Source: Bacteroidales bacterium
Lineage (GTDB): Bacteria; Bacteroidota; Bacteroidia; Bacteroidales; WCHB1-69
Assembly (NCBI GenBank): GCA_016285145.1
Contig: JAEEQE010000012.1
Location: 1 to 64,000, forward strand
Direction of reading: 5' to 3'
Length of the DNA: 64,000 nt
Shown piece after piece: positions 1 through 7,494 of this stretch. Position 1 is the first letter of the stretch. Each line of letters opens with the position of its first letter. The translations under genes and the position numbers were made by a program. Under the pieces are notes generated by a model. It saw only the letters and a program-made list of their open reading frames with translations, ran no database searches and was not told where the DNA came from.

Positions 1-2
1 CT

Positions 3-434
3 TTGCGGAGATTCCTGCTTGCCCTGTGTGAGGGCGACCGGATGGAGGCGGAGGACATCGCACAGGAGGCGATGGTGAAGGCGTACATCGCGATGGAGCG
101 GTTCGTGGAGCGGGCCAAGTTCGCCACATGGCTGTTCAAGATCGCCTACAACACCTTCCTCGACCACCAGCGGTCGGGATGGAACCGCCGCACGGACTTG
201 GACGCGGCGGAGCAGATGCCGGGCGGTCCGGGTGCCGACGACGCCTTCCAATACCAGGAATTGTACGAGGCTATCGGCACGCTGCCGCTGAAGGAGAAGA
301 GCGCCATCCTGCTGTTCTACGTCAGCGGCTACTCGGTGAAGGAGATCGCGAAAATCACGGGAGGTTCCCAATTGGCTGTGAAGCAGCAGCTTTCAAGGGG
401 GAGAGTTAAACTTAGACAAATTTTGGAACGATGA
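3..434 (+). CDS. ECF-type RNA polymerase sigma factor, 5' end cut by window
   Basis: This is the last 143 residues of a sigma-70 family (ECF) factor, which directs RNA polymerase to a small regulon. Region 2 is visible near residues 16-58 (DIAQEA, then FATWLFKIAYN, the -10 binding helix) and region 4 near 88-142 (LPLKEKSAILL, then a helix-turn-helix EIAKITGG...AVKQQLSRGR). The frame is open to the left edge, so the real start lies outside; the TTG at position 3 is not convincing. The stop overlaps the next start as ATGA (431-434), so the two genes are translationally coupled, as is usual for a sigma factor and its membrane partner. The regulon cannot be told from sequence. Confidence 0.85.
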   Translation: MRRFLLALCEGDRMEAEDIAQEAMVKAYIAMERFVERAKFATWLFKIAYNTFLDHQRSGWNRRTDLDAAEQMPGGPGADDAFQYQELYEAIGTLPLKEKSAILLFYVSGYSVKEIAKITGGSQLAVKQQLSRGRVKLRQILER

Positions 435-817
435 AAGAGAAAACCACCATAGAAGACCTTTTTGCCCAGTACCAGCCGGACATGGGCGACCGTAACGAAT
501 ATATGACGCAGCTTTCCAAGAAGTTAGAGGCGGCGGAATATGCGAAACGGTATCGTGAGGCGCAGACGAGACGTTACCGCCGGATGATGGTGGCCGTGTT
601 CATTTCGGGCATCGTCACGGGCGCCATCGGCATCGTGCTCGTGCTGTTGCACCCGCAATGGCTGTTACCAACGCAGACCGCCTCCGTCGAGGTGTCCTTC
701 CCCGCATTCTCGCTGCTCCCGAAAGTACTGCTGCTGCTGGCAATATGCTTTGTGAGCTGGTGTATCACGGGGTTGGTGCGGAAGATCTGTGACCAAAGTG
801 AGGTGTCGGTGCGGTGA
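431..817 (+). CDS. small two-helix membrane protein coupled to the sigma factor (possible anti-sigma)
   Basis: A 128-residue protein with a charged, helical N-terminal half (residues 1-53) and two hydrophobic segments near residues 54-78 and 97-116, ending in a basic tail. The 4-bp ATGA overlap with the sigma factor gene suggests that the two products are made together and may interact. By position this could be an anti-sigma factor, but I see no zinc-finger (HxxxCxxC) anti-sigma motif, so the role is inferred only from context. No other family is recognised. Confidence 0.65.
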   Translation: MKEKTTIEDLFAQYQPDMGDRNEYMTQLSKKLEAAEYAKRYREAQTRRYRRMMVAVFISGIVTGAIGIVLVLLHPQWLLPTQTASVEVSFPAFSLLPKVLLLLAICFVSWCITGLVRKICDQSEVSVR

Positions 818-891
818 AAACAAGTTTTATTCGCCGCATTTTTTGCGGAGAACAAGGAGTCCTCATCAAATTTGTAACGGCCTCAACTTCT

Positions 892-1115
892 CGTGCCAAA
901 GGCACGTCATATTAGTAACCCCATACTAAGGCCGACAGGCCGCAGTGTGGGGTTGGCTGACGCGACTCAAAGTTGCGTGCAGGATGCACGCTACTATACA
1001 ATGACAGTAGCGTGTTTTCAACACGCTGATGGTCGCAGATGACCGTCTCGCCCCACACTGCGCTCCACTTCGTTATGCTTATGTGGGGTTATTAAAATTT
1101 CGTGCTTTCAGCACG
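892..1115. repeat. cluster of seven short stem-loops (REP-like)
   Basis: The 319-nt gap between 817 and 1137 has no convincing gene. It holds consecutive inverted repeats: cgtgcc/ggcacg (892-906), aacccca...tggggtt with an inner ggcc-gaca-ggcc tip (917-954), gcgtgc/gcacgc (975-991), agcgtgtt/aacacgct (1009-1027), ggtc/gacc (1031-1044), ccccaca/tgtgggg (1051-1088) and cgtgct/agcacg (1101-1115). The dense array of different palindromes, two of which contain the same cccca/tgggg stem, looks like a REP-type dispersed element rather than a terminator. A 71-codon frame at 1029-1244 is only a by-product of the repeat. Confidence 0.7.
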
Positions 1116-1136
1116 AGGCCGTTGAACGAGCCTACC

Positions 1137-1565
1137 CTATATGAGCCAAATCTTATTCCCGATCCGATCAATGTAAACATACTCGCCATTGAGCTTCACT
1201 TGAGCCACACCTCCTTGGAACACATCCGCATAATCGTATTCTAACGGAATGACAACATTCCCTTTATTGTCAATGTAACCCCACTTTTCACCAATCTCAA
1301 CCGGGGCCAAGCCTTCCCGGAACTCCTGAATATGGTCAAACTTCGGTTTTACAACCATATTGCCGGTTCTGTCAATAAAACCAAACTTGCCACCTGACAT
1401 CACGCCGCATAAATCCTCATAAAAACAATCCATATCCTCATATTGCGGCTTGATCGTTTCATGGCCATCGGCATCAACACACCCATGCAAACCGTCTTTC
1501 TCCACATACCAGAAACCCGCAAAAAAGTAATAGCTGACCGAATCGTATATGGGTTTCACTACCAT
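1137..1565 (-). CDS. WG-repeat protein, probably a 5'-truncated remnant
   Basis: The 142 residues are built from WG (KWG) repeats: GFIDRTGNMVVKPKFD, then WGYIDNKGNVVIPLEYD, plus diverged copies before and after. The first ATG (1565) falls in the middle of a repeat: the codons just upstream, still in frame, read HIDGKIGFINRNGD, a clear WG half-repeat. The frame stays open to 1670 but contains no ATG, GTG or TTG. So the 5' part of the gene seems lost, and this is either a remnant or a gene read from an internal start. WG repeats are thought to form beta-rich binding surfaces; no enzyme activity is expected. Confidence 0.6.
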   Translation of the reverse strand: MVVKPIYDSVSYYFFAGFWYVEKDGLHGCVDADGHETIKPQYEDMDCFYEDLCGVMSGGKFGFIDRTGNMVVKPKFDHIQEFREGLAPVEIGEKWGYIDNKGNVVIPLEYDYADVFQGGVAQVKLNGEYVYIDRIGNKIWLI

Positions 1566-1739
1566 ATCACCGTTTCGGTTTATAAAACCTATTTTGCCGT
1601 CAATATGGACAGGATGAACGTTGGGGTTGAATAGTTGGGGGACATTTGAGTTCGTTTTAATGTTTAATCTTTACATTGTTTGCGGCGAAAAGGGGCACGA
1701 ATTGTACTCCGGTTGGAAATCCAAAGCAGATTTATACAA

Positions 1740-3527
1740 TTATATCAACCCTTTTTCCTTTAATTTGCGAATCATTTCCTGTTCCTCAGGAGTAGGCATA
1801 GGTGTTGACATCGTTACAGATTTGCTATAGTTGTCATTCCACTCTGACAACAGGCTTATTATCTCTTCAGAGATGACACCATCACGATGTTGAATATTAC
1901 CGATCGTCCAATCATCAGAGATACTTGTAACCAACACCCTGGTCACTTCGACTGAAGATTTTTTGTACTCTGCTTGCTTTTTAGCGAAATAGCCATTACT
2001 AGCCACAATATTCAGAACTTTCTCAAATGGTGTTTTATTACCAATGTGCTCAACCATGTCGTTGACAAGAGAATCCTCTATACCCGGGAAAAACGATGAT
2101 TGCCATTTACGGGGTAAAATGTGTTCAATTTGCCATTCAGGCGGAAGCAATTCTTGCTGATGGTTATATGCGAAAATTTTCAAAAGCATTCTGACGATGT
2201 TGCGGTGCGGACTTTTAATTCGTTCACCTATGACGGAAGTGTCTATCGGTCTAAAAGCAAACTTCGGATGAGAATCTTTTATGATTTCCACATTCAGTTT
2301 CAGAATATCACCTTTCACGAAATTGATGGTAGGGTAAAGGATAAAGCGTGACAGCAATTCTCCAATAAGCTTATTGAGGAACAAGAGAAATTCATTTTCA
2401 AAATTGGGATCCTCCCAATGTGAAAGATAATAAGTGATGACGGGATATTTCCAAAATTCATTCGGATATGAAACTAATGTGTCCAATGCTTTTCGAATTT
2501 CAACATTGTTGTCCCAAACTTCCTCAGGAATATCGTGATTTGTGTTAATTACTTTCCATAAATTCAGAATCTTGTTCAATCTCTCCATCAAAGTTTCCTC
2601 ATAAAGTCTTTCGGCCTTCCCTGCCAAAAAATATTTCCGAACACCTTGAACAGTTGAATCAATATTGCCATCGCAAGCACGCAAATAGAACATATAGTAG
2701 TAGAAAAGTCGCTGAATGCTCTCATTTGCTTCTGTCGCTTCCCTCTCCAACCGTTTCCATTTAGCTATAAAATCATCTTTTTCATCCTTTTCCTTAAAAT
2801 GATTGTATATTTTGGCCTTGAAGATATCGGCATCGGTCAGTTGTAAACCTCTATTATTGAGTGTAGAAAAAATCGTCAATGCTGTATCTTGGCTATCTGC
2901 ACCAATAGGGAGCAAAATGGCCTGATTGAGAATAGCATAGATAAAATCATATATCTGCAGTGGAGATTCCGCACAGTGGTTATCGTAAAGCTTCTGGAAA
3001 AGCAAGTAGTTCTTTGAGTAGTTGTCATCTGCCTTGACTTCGGCAATGCCGGTTCTAAGAATTTCGCGCAAAATCATATTACCATCATTATCTACCACTT
3101 TAGATGTAAGAAGAATGTCGGAAAAGTCTACTTTTCCCGTAAGGTTGTCTGTCCTCCAAATAGCAGGTTCTATTTGCTTGATAAAATTTTGAGCGGCCTC
3201 CGTATTTGAATCATCGCCCTGAACAAGTTTGGTGTATATAGCTCTCAACAATAGAAACAGTGATGTGATGCGTTGCTGACCATCAATGATTTCCTGCTCT
3301 CCTTGTTCATTTTCAAACGACACAATACTTCCTAAAAAGTACGAACCGTTCCTTTTCAAGCCACCAATTGTGGTCGCGAACTCCCAAATGTCTTCAAAAA
3401 GAGTTTCTATTTGCTCATCTGTCCATGCGTAGGGACGCTGATATTCGGGAATCACAAAAGGTTTTGTTCTACCTGTCTTTAGTAAATCTTGAACATTCTG
3501 CTTGTTGACGCTAATTGTTGTGGCCAT
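1740..3527 (-). CDS. DUF262-DUF1524 protein (GmrSD/SspE-like nuclease, putative phage defence)
   Basis: About 595 residues. The N-terminal DUF262 domain shows FVIPEYQRPYAW near residue 25 and the signature IDGQQRITSL near residue 85, the nucleotide-handling motif shared by GmrS, BrxU and SspE. The C-terminal DUF1524 is an HNH-type nuclease: IEHILPRKW followed by HIGNKTPFEK and a conserved Asn/Lys tail. In characterised relatives the pair cuts modified phage DNA (GmrSD: glucosylated hydroxymethylcytosine; SspE: phage DNA in phosphorothioating hosts). I chose the ATG at 3527 (MATTISVNKQ); a longer reading to 3626 would run into the neighbouring gene and lacks family similarity. It has its own promoter box at 3547-3554. 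No modification genes sit nearby, so it probably acts alone; the substrate is unknown. Confidence 0.85.
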   Translation of the reverse strand: MATTISVNKQNVQDLLKTGRTKPFVIPEYQRPYAWTDEQIETLFEDIWEFATTIGGLKRNGSYFLGSIVSFENEQGEQEIIDGQQRITSLFLLLRAIYTKLVQGDDSNTEAAQNFIKQIEPAIWRTDNLTGKVDFSDILLTSKVVDNDGNMILREILRTGIAEVKADDNYSKNYLLFQKLYDNHCAESPLQIYDFIYAILNQAILLPIGADSQDTALTIFSTLNNRGLQLTDADIFKAKIYNHFKEKDEKDDFIAKWKRLEREATEANESIQRLFYYYMFYLRACDGNIDSTVQGVRKYFLAGKAERLYEETLMERLNKILNLWKVINTNHDIPEEVWDNNVEIRKALDTLVSYPNEFWKYPVITYYLSHWEDPNFENEFLLFLNKLIGELLSRFILYPTINFVKGDILKLNVEIIKDSHPKFAFRPIDTSVIGERIKSPHRNIVRMLLKIFAYNHQQELLPPEWQIEHILPRKWQSSFFPGIEDSLVNDMVEHIGNKTPFEKVLNIVASNGYFAKKQAEYKKSSVEVTRVLVTSISDDWTIGNIQHRDGVISEEIISLLSEWNDNYSKSVTMSTPMPTPEEQEMIRKLKEKGLI

Positions 3528-3546
3528 ATCGTTACAATTTAATTCG

Positions 3547-3554
3547 CAAAAATA
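3547..3554 (-). promoter_or_regulatory. -7 box of the DUF262-DUF1524 gene
   Basis: caaaaata on the plus strand reads TATTTTTG on the minus strand, a perfect Bacteroidetes TAnnTTTG box about 20 bp before the ATG at 3527. It lies in the gap after the SIMPL gene, so the nuclease gene can be transcribed on its own. Confidence 0.6.
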
Positions 3555-3610
3555 CATTTTTTTCAAAACACGAAAACCCGCGATTATTCGAAGCTTGCTC
3601 CGCCGCGTCT

Positions 3611-4267
3611 TTATTTCAGCCACCACACCACATTTACATTGTCGCTGACCACCAGGTCGTCGGGGGTGATGTCGAGACTGTCAACCGTGCTGGCTTTAGC
3701 TTCATCAGCGCAGCGAATCTCACGAGCCTGCGAATAAATATGCACCTCCATCTCGCCGTATTCGATCTCTTTCACCTCCCCTAATTCGCGTCCTGCCGCC
3801 TTGGCCATAATTTCCGCTTTGTCGCGGGCGTCGGTTACCGCACGCTCCAACATCTTCAGTTGCGTCGGGCGCGGATCCTTCTGCGTGTAGCCAATATTGA
3901 TTTGCGCATTCGCAATGAATTTTCCAACTCCACGCACAACATTGTTCACCAATACATTATCCATCCCGAGGTCAACCTTGATCCTTTGGACGAGATTATA
4001 TCCCTCTTTCTTCGAACCCACATAATTTCCTTCTTCGTAGATGCTCTCTCTGTGTTCAGAGATATCCATTCGGATCGTTTTCGCCAATTTGCCCGATAGA
4101 TGGTTGTATTCCAATATCTTAACCATCCAGGAGCTGTTCTCCTTGGCGCAGGCGTAGGCCTCGTCATAGTTTTTTAACACACGGTCAATACTAACTTCCA
4201 GCCGTGTCACATCGGGCACCACATGTATGCTTCCTGTGCCGACTACTTTTATGGTCGATTCACTCAT
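3611..4267 (-). CDS. SIMPL (DUF541) domain protein without signal peptide
   Basis: 218 residues with the SIMPL/DUF541 pattern: IKVVGTGSIHVVPDVTRLEVSI at the start, a central RIKVDLGMDNV segment, and the typical helix with AVTDARDKAEIMAKAAGRELGEV near residues 140-162. SIMPL proteins are usually exported; this one begins MSESTIKVVG and has neither a signal peptide nor a lipobox, so it should be cytoplasmic. Its ATG overlaps the stop of the HIRAN gene (4264-4267, ATGA), which implies a shared transcript and coupled synthesis. The molecular function of the family is not settled. Confidence 0.8.
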   Translation of the reverse strand: MSESTIKVVGTGSIHVVPDVTRLEVSIDRVLKNYDEAYACAKENSSWMVKILEYNHLSGKLAKTIRMDISEHRESIYEEGNYVGSKKEGYNLVQRIKVDLGMDNVLVNNVVRGVGKFIANAQINIGYTQKDPRPTQLKMLERAVTDARDKAEIMAKAAGRELGEVKEIEYGEMEVHIYSQAREIRCADEAKASTVDSLDITPDDLVVSDNVNVVWWLK

Positions 4268-4662
4268 TTTCTTCGATTTATTTGTGTTGAACGATTGTTA
4301 GCTTTTTCAATTTCGGCATCCGTTTCTTCCTTTTTCCGTATCCTCACCGTCAGTTGCACCTGCTCCTCCGGATGGGCTTCCGGGTTGATACGGTTGATGC
4401 GACACTCAAAGAGGTTGTCGTGGCCCATGTCGAAGAAGGGGGCGAGACTGCGGTTGTCGCCGCGGGGGATGTAGCCGAGGAGGAAGTCTTCGCCGTCGTT
4501 GTTGAAGATGACCTGCACGGCCTCGGGGTCGTAGCGGTTGTCGGCCTCACGCTCCAGGCGCAGCGGCATTCCAATGCGCAGACGATCCCACACCAGGTCT
4601 GCGTCGTGATACTTGCGACCCGCCAGATGGCAGTCCATGTAGAATTTGCTTTGTGCTTTCAT
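4264..4662 (-). CDS. HIRAN domain protein
   Basis: 132 residues, mostly one HIRAN domain (about residues 8-75): AGRKYHDAD, then MPLRLEREADNRYDPEAVQV, then LGYIPRGDNRSLAPF. HIRAN domains bind DNA ends (3' end recognition in HLTF) and in bacteria are found alone or fused to nucleases and helicases. The C-terminal third is charged and probably flexible. It is the first gene of a two-gene unit with the SIMPL protein (4-bp overlap). Its promoter lies within the first copy of the 32-bp island repeat (4688-4719), leaving a leader of about 20 nt. A role in DNA damage or defence is inferred from the domain and the neighbours only. Confidence 0.85.
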   Translation of the reverse strand: MKAQSKFYMDCHLAGRKYHDADLVWDRLRIGMPLRLEREADNRYDPEAVQVIFNNDGEDFLLGYIPRGDNRSLAPFFDMGHDNLFECRINRINPEAHPEEQVQLTVRIRKKEETDAEIEKANNRSTQINRRK

Positions 4663-4687
4663 AATCTTGTCGTTTTAAATTACGCGA

Positions 4688-4719
4688 CAAAAATACAATC
4701 CCACTACGCCAAAAAGCGG
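4688..4719 (-). promoter_or_regulatory. island repeat, copy 1: -7 box plus conserved 20-mer before the HIRAN gene
   Basis: On the plus strand this is caaaaata (4688-4695; TATTTTTG on the minus strand), four bases, then a version of ccgactgcgccaaaaagcgg with two mismatches (4700-4719). The box fits the TAnnTTTG consensus and sits about 25 bp before the HIRAN ATG. The same box-to-20-mer offset (12 bp) recurs in the three other copies. Confidence 0.7.
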
Positions 4720-4747
4720 ACCAATGAAAGATGTTTTTTCAAAAAAA

Positions 4748-5638
4748 TTATTCCTCCGCTGCTTCCAAGTGCATCCGTCTGATTTTCAATGCAATGTCTT
4801 CCGGCTCCAACACTTTCAGCCAACGGCCTCGGGAGAGAATTTGCGCCAGGAAGTCGCTGGTGGGGTGCAGTTTCACCTCGTAATCGACATAGTCATCGCA
4901 GACAGCCAACTCCTTTTGCGAGTGGTGCAGCGGCAGGTCGCGTAAGGCGTAACGCTCGTTTCCGAAGGCGCGCAGCACAATCCGCTGCTTCGGCTCGTTC
5001 CCGCCCTGCATAATGCCGTAATAGTTCGAGAAGTAGCTCTGCGCGTCAAAATCCTTGTCCAAAACGAACGTTCTGTCGGTCATCGCCATCTCCTGGACTC
5101 GGTCGAACGAGAGGGTGAGGAAGCCGCCGTCTTCCAGGCGTCCGAGCAGGTACCAGCGGCGGCGGAAAAGTTTGATGCAGTAGGGTTCTATCGTCCACTG
5201 ACTCGATTCGGTCTTGCCGTATCGCTTGTAACAGACAAATAAACAACGATTTTCGCGCATCGCATCGACCACGGTCTGCAGGTGGTCGCTTTCGCTCGGG
5301 ATGCTTTCAAGCAGGATGCGATCGTGCAGTCCACGGGCTTCGCTGACGATGTTGCTGACGGTGAGCGAGCCCAGCATCCATCGCTGCACGCTGTCCTCGC
5401 GGAGCATTTCGGTGTCATCGATGTAGTAGCGGTTCTCATTGTCGCATTCGATGATGATGTCGAACATTTCCTCCACCTCGGCGCGGTGCCGGCGGAAGGT
5501 GGTGCGGCTGAAGGGGATGCCCTCGCTCATCTCGGTGCGGAGCCATCGTTCGTTGATTTCGCGCAGGGTGATGCGTCCGGCGCGGCTGATGGTGCCCACC
5601 AGCCAGACGTATTGTTTGAAAAGTGCGGATGCTTTCAT
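4748..5638 (-). CDS. WYL-domain transcriptional regulator
   Basis: 296 residues. The N-terminal 70 residues form a winged helix-turn-helix (ITLREINERWL...FSRTTFRRHRAEV). The WYL domain follows at about residues 120-190 (TIEPYCIKLFRRRWYLLGRLE and FSFDRV-like LSFDRVQEM), and the C-terminal WCX extension ends ILSRGRWLKVLEPEDI. WYL proteins bind DNA and sense nucleic acid or nucleotide ligands, and several control phage-defence islands (BrxR, CapW). The ATG at 5638 is preferred to the TTG at 5656 because the latter lies inside the -7 box (5654-5661). It is transcribed toward the HIRAN-SIMPL pair and may regulate the island; that is inference. Confidence 0.88.
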   Translation of the reverse strand: MKASALFKQYVWLVGTISRAGRITLREINERWLRTEMSEGIPFSRTTFRRHRAEVEEMFDIIIECDNENRYYIDDTEMLREDSVQRWMLGSLTVSNIVSEARGLHDRILLESIPSESDHLQTVVDAMRENRCLFVCYKRYGKTESSQWTIEPYCIKLFRRRWYLLGRLEDGGFLTLSFDRVQEMAMTDRTFVLDKDFDAQSYFSNYYGIMQGGNEPKQRIVLRAFGNERYALRDLPLHHSQKELAVCDDYVDYEVKLHPTSDFLAQILSRGRWLKVLEPEDIALKIRRMHLEAAEE

Positions 5639-5653
5639 ATTCGATATTTGCGG

Positions 5654-5661
5654 CAAAAATA
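5654..5661 (-). promoter_or_regulatory. -7 box of the WYL regulator gene
   Basis: caaaaata on the plus strand (TATTTTTG on the minus strand), about 16 bp before the ATG at 5638, so the leader is very short. This placement is the reason to reject the upstream TTG as a start. Confidence 0.55.
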
Positions 5662-5677
5662 GGAAAATGAGGGAATG

Positions 5678-6811
5678 TTATGCTTTTTTCTTGAACCACA
5701 AACCCATCACAGGATCCGAAAGGAACAGACCCTGTTCGGTGGAAACGATGAAGTCGCGTTCCATTAGCACTTTTTGCATCTTGGCAACATTCGACTTGGT
5801 TCCGAGATTATATTTTGTCAGTACCTCCTGTGAAGACCAATGGGTGTGCTGTCCGTCCACTATGGCCCGCAACAGATTCATCTGATAGGAGGTAAGACTG
5901 CCCGTTTGTTCCATAAAGAGTGGCGTGCATTGCATCAGAAGGTCGCTAATTCCCATTTCAATGGTCTCTTCAGCAACCTCATTCTCAGTGTTGAGCATTA
6001 CATTCCAAGACAGTTGCTGTACATACGACGACTGGTTCTCCACCGTGTCGCATATCTGTTGTACAAAGTTGCTGTTGATATGCAGTCCTTTTTTCTCGAA
6101 TTTCGACTGGATGAACGGAATCCAATCGTCTGTGGAAATGTCTTGCAGATAATTGGGTTCTCCAAACTGGTAGAACGGCATTCGTTTATCTTGGAAAAGC
6201 TGGTTCATCATGTGTTGGCGACTACCGAACAAACAATACGACACATGTTGCTGGTGTTGCCATACACCTCTCATCCGCTTTTGCACTTGCAGACTGTCGG
6301 GCCATTCCGCCAGTTGCTGGAACTCGTCAATACAAACCACGATGTGTTTGCCCATTTGTTTTGCTATCTGTTCTGGCAAGGAAAGCACTTCTTCGGGTGA
6401 ATACTCCTTGGGGGTGATGCCGAGAGTGATGGAGTAATCAGTGATGGAATCCGGACTCATTGAAATTTTTGGTGACACACGCGCGAGGAATCGGCGTACA
6501 TTTTCCATCAGAATCTCAATTTTCGAGGATGTCTGCTTCAGGATGGTCTCGGCAAATTTATTGTAGAAATCGTACTCGGAACGGCAATCGTAGATATCCA
6601 TATACACAGGATGTACAATGTCCTTGTCCACTACTTGCATCACGTGTTTCACCAATGATGTTTTTCCCATACGGCGGGGGGAAATCAGAATCACATTCAA
6701 TCCGTTTTCGAAGTTCAATTTCAGCCGCCTCGTTTCCTGTGTACGGTCGGTGAAGTTATCCCCCTCAACAGAGACACCATATAAAAATGATGGATTCACT
6801 TCCTTTTTCAT
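5678..6811 (-). CDS. P-loop ATPase of the archaeal-ATPase/STAND-like group
   Basis: 377 residues. A variant Walker A ISPRRMGKTSL lies near residues 43-53 and a Walker B HIVVCIDEFQQL near 154-165. A sensor-like region (YCLFGSRQHMM) and a C-terminal winged-helix part (SSQEVLTKYNLGT...MERDFIVSTEQGLFLSDP) follow. This layout is typical of stand-alone 'archaeal ATPase' proteins, which are abundant in Bacteroidales and have no proven role; many are suspected to act in defence or as selfish elements. It stands alone between the WYL gene and a divergent small gene. -7 boxes occur at 6890-6897 and, less perfectly, in repeat copy 2. Confidence 0.8.
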   Translation of the reverse strand: MKKEVNPSFLYGVSVEGDNFTDRTQETRRLKLNFENGLNVILISPRRMGKTSLVKHVMQVVDKDIVHPVYMDIYDCRSEYDFYNKFAETILKQTSSKIEILMENVRRFLARVSPKISMSPDSITDYSITLGITPKEYSPEEVLSLPEQIAKQMGKHIVVCIDEFQQLAEWPDSLQVQKRMRGVWQHQQHVSYCLFGSRQHMMNQLFQDKRMPFYQFGEPNYLQDISTDDWIPFIQSKFEKKGLHINSNFVQQICDTVENQSSYVQQLSWNVMLNTENEVAEETIEMGISDLLMQCTPLFMEQTGSLTSYQMNLLRAIVDGQHTHWSSQEVLTKYNLGTKSNVAKMQKVLMERDFIVSTEQGLFLSDPVMGLWFKKKA

Positions 6812-6889
6812 GCTTATAATAGTTTATTAGAAAACCTGTTATCGAGTTCGCTATTTGGTGGTCCACTAATTGGTGAACTTTTAAGACTG

Positions 6890-6897
6890 CAAAAATA
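6890..6897 (-). promoter_or_regulatory. -7 box of the 377-residue ATPase gene
   Basis: caaaaata (TATTTTTG on the minus strand), about 79 bp before the ATG at 6811. A second match, caaagata, lies at 6910-6917. Just downstream of the box on the minus strand is a short perfect palindrome gtggtccac near 6858-6866 that could be an operator. Confidence 0.5.
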
Positions 6898-6949
6898 GCA
6901 TAAAAAAAACAAAGATAGTTTAGGTAATTAAAAAAAAGTTTTTTTATGG

Positions 6950-6981
6950 CAAAATCACCACCCGACTGCGCCAAAAAGCGG
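6950..6981 (-). promoter_or_regulatory. island repeat, copy 2
   Basis: A degenerate box caaaatca (6950-6957) and a perfect ccgactgcgccaaaaagcgg (6962-6981), with the same 12-bp offset as the other copies. It lies between the divergent ATPase gene (start 6811) and the small plus-strand gene (start 7036), closer to the latter. Confidence 0.65.
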
Positions 6982-6995
6982 AACAGTGTTTTTTG

Positions 6996-7003
6996 TATTT
7001 TTG
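6996..7003 (+). promoter_or_regulatory. -7 box of the 116-residue unknown gene
   Basis: TATTTTTG on the plus strand, 33 bp before the ATG at 7036. It begins 14 bp after repeat copy 2, so a protein bound to the repeat could affect this promoter as well. Confidence 0.55.
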
Positions 7004-7035
7004 CGGTGTAGTAATAATCTTAATTATTTTGAATT

Positions 7036-7386
7036 ATGTGCCCTCTTCACGACCCTTACGAGAACCTTCATGTTGAATACGACGTCCATGTTGAATCTGC
7101 ATTGCTGTGGGCATACGATATGGATATTGTCAGGTATGTCGAAGGAGAAATGTTTGAGAAAACCGCTGATGTTTGTTTTGTCTTGGAGTATCATGAGAAC
7201 TGTGTGAGACTTGTCTATAACAAGAACGGAGACAATTATGAGGCGCAAGTGTTTGCCGGTTCAAGGTGGGAAGTCTCAGACGGAATCGGGAAACAAAATT
7301 TTGACGGAGACACATTGAAATCATGGATGAACGAATACGGAGACCGGTGGCTTTGTCATTTAATCAAACAATTTCATATTGAATAA
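7036..7386 (+). CDS. unknown acidic 116-residue protein
   Basis: No family recognised. The sequence is soluble, acidic and rich in aromatics (HVEYDVHVESALLWAYDMD; SWMNEYGDRWLCHLI), with no signal peptide or membrane segment. It is the only plus-strand gene in the island and has its own -7 box at 6996. The start is the ATG shortly after that box. It may be a small cargo gene such as an immunity-like protein, but nothing in the sequence proves this. Confidence 0.6.
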   Translation: MCPLHDPYENLHVEYDVHVESALLWAYDMDIVRYVEGEMFEKTADVCFVLEYHENCVRLVYNKNGDNYEAQVFAGSRWEVSDGIGKQNFDGDTLKSWMNEYGDRWLCHLIKQFHIE

Positions 7387-7494
7387 AATTTTTTCAATCT
7401 TTGAAGACTTCAGATTCTTAAGCATCATCTGAGTTCTAACATTTTGCTACCTCCTTCCGTGTTCATATATAATTACATTTAGTGTTACAAAAAC

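Noticed and set aside
1029..1244. Small plus-strand frame in the hairpin cluster
   Set aside because: It runs through the inverted repeats and into the WG remnant on the other strand, with no protein-like features.
3528..3626. N-terminal extension of the DUF262 protein
   Set aside because: It overlaps the end of the SIMPL gene and passes the promoter box at 3547; family similarity begins at MATTISVN.
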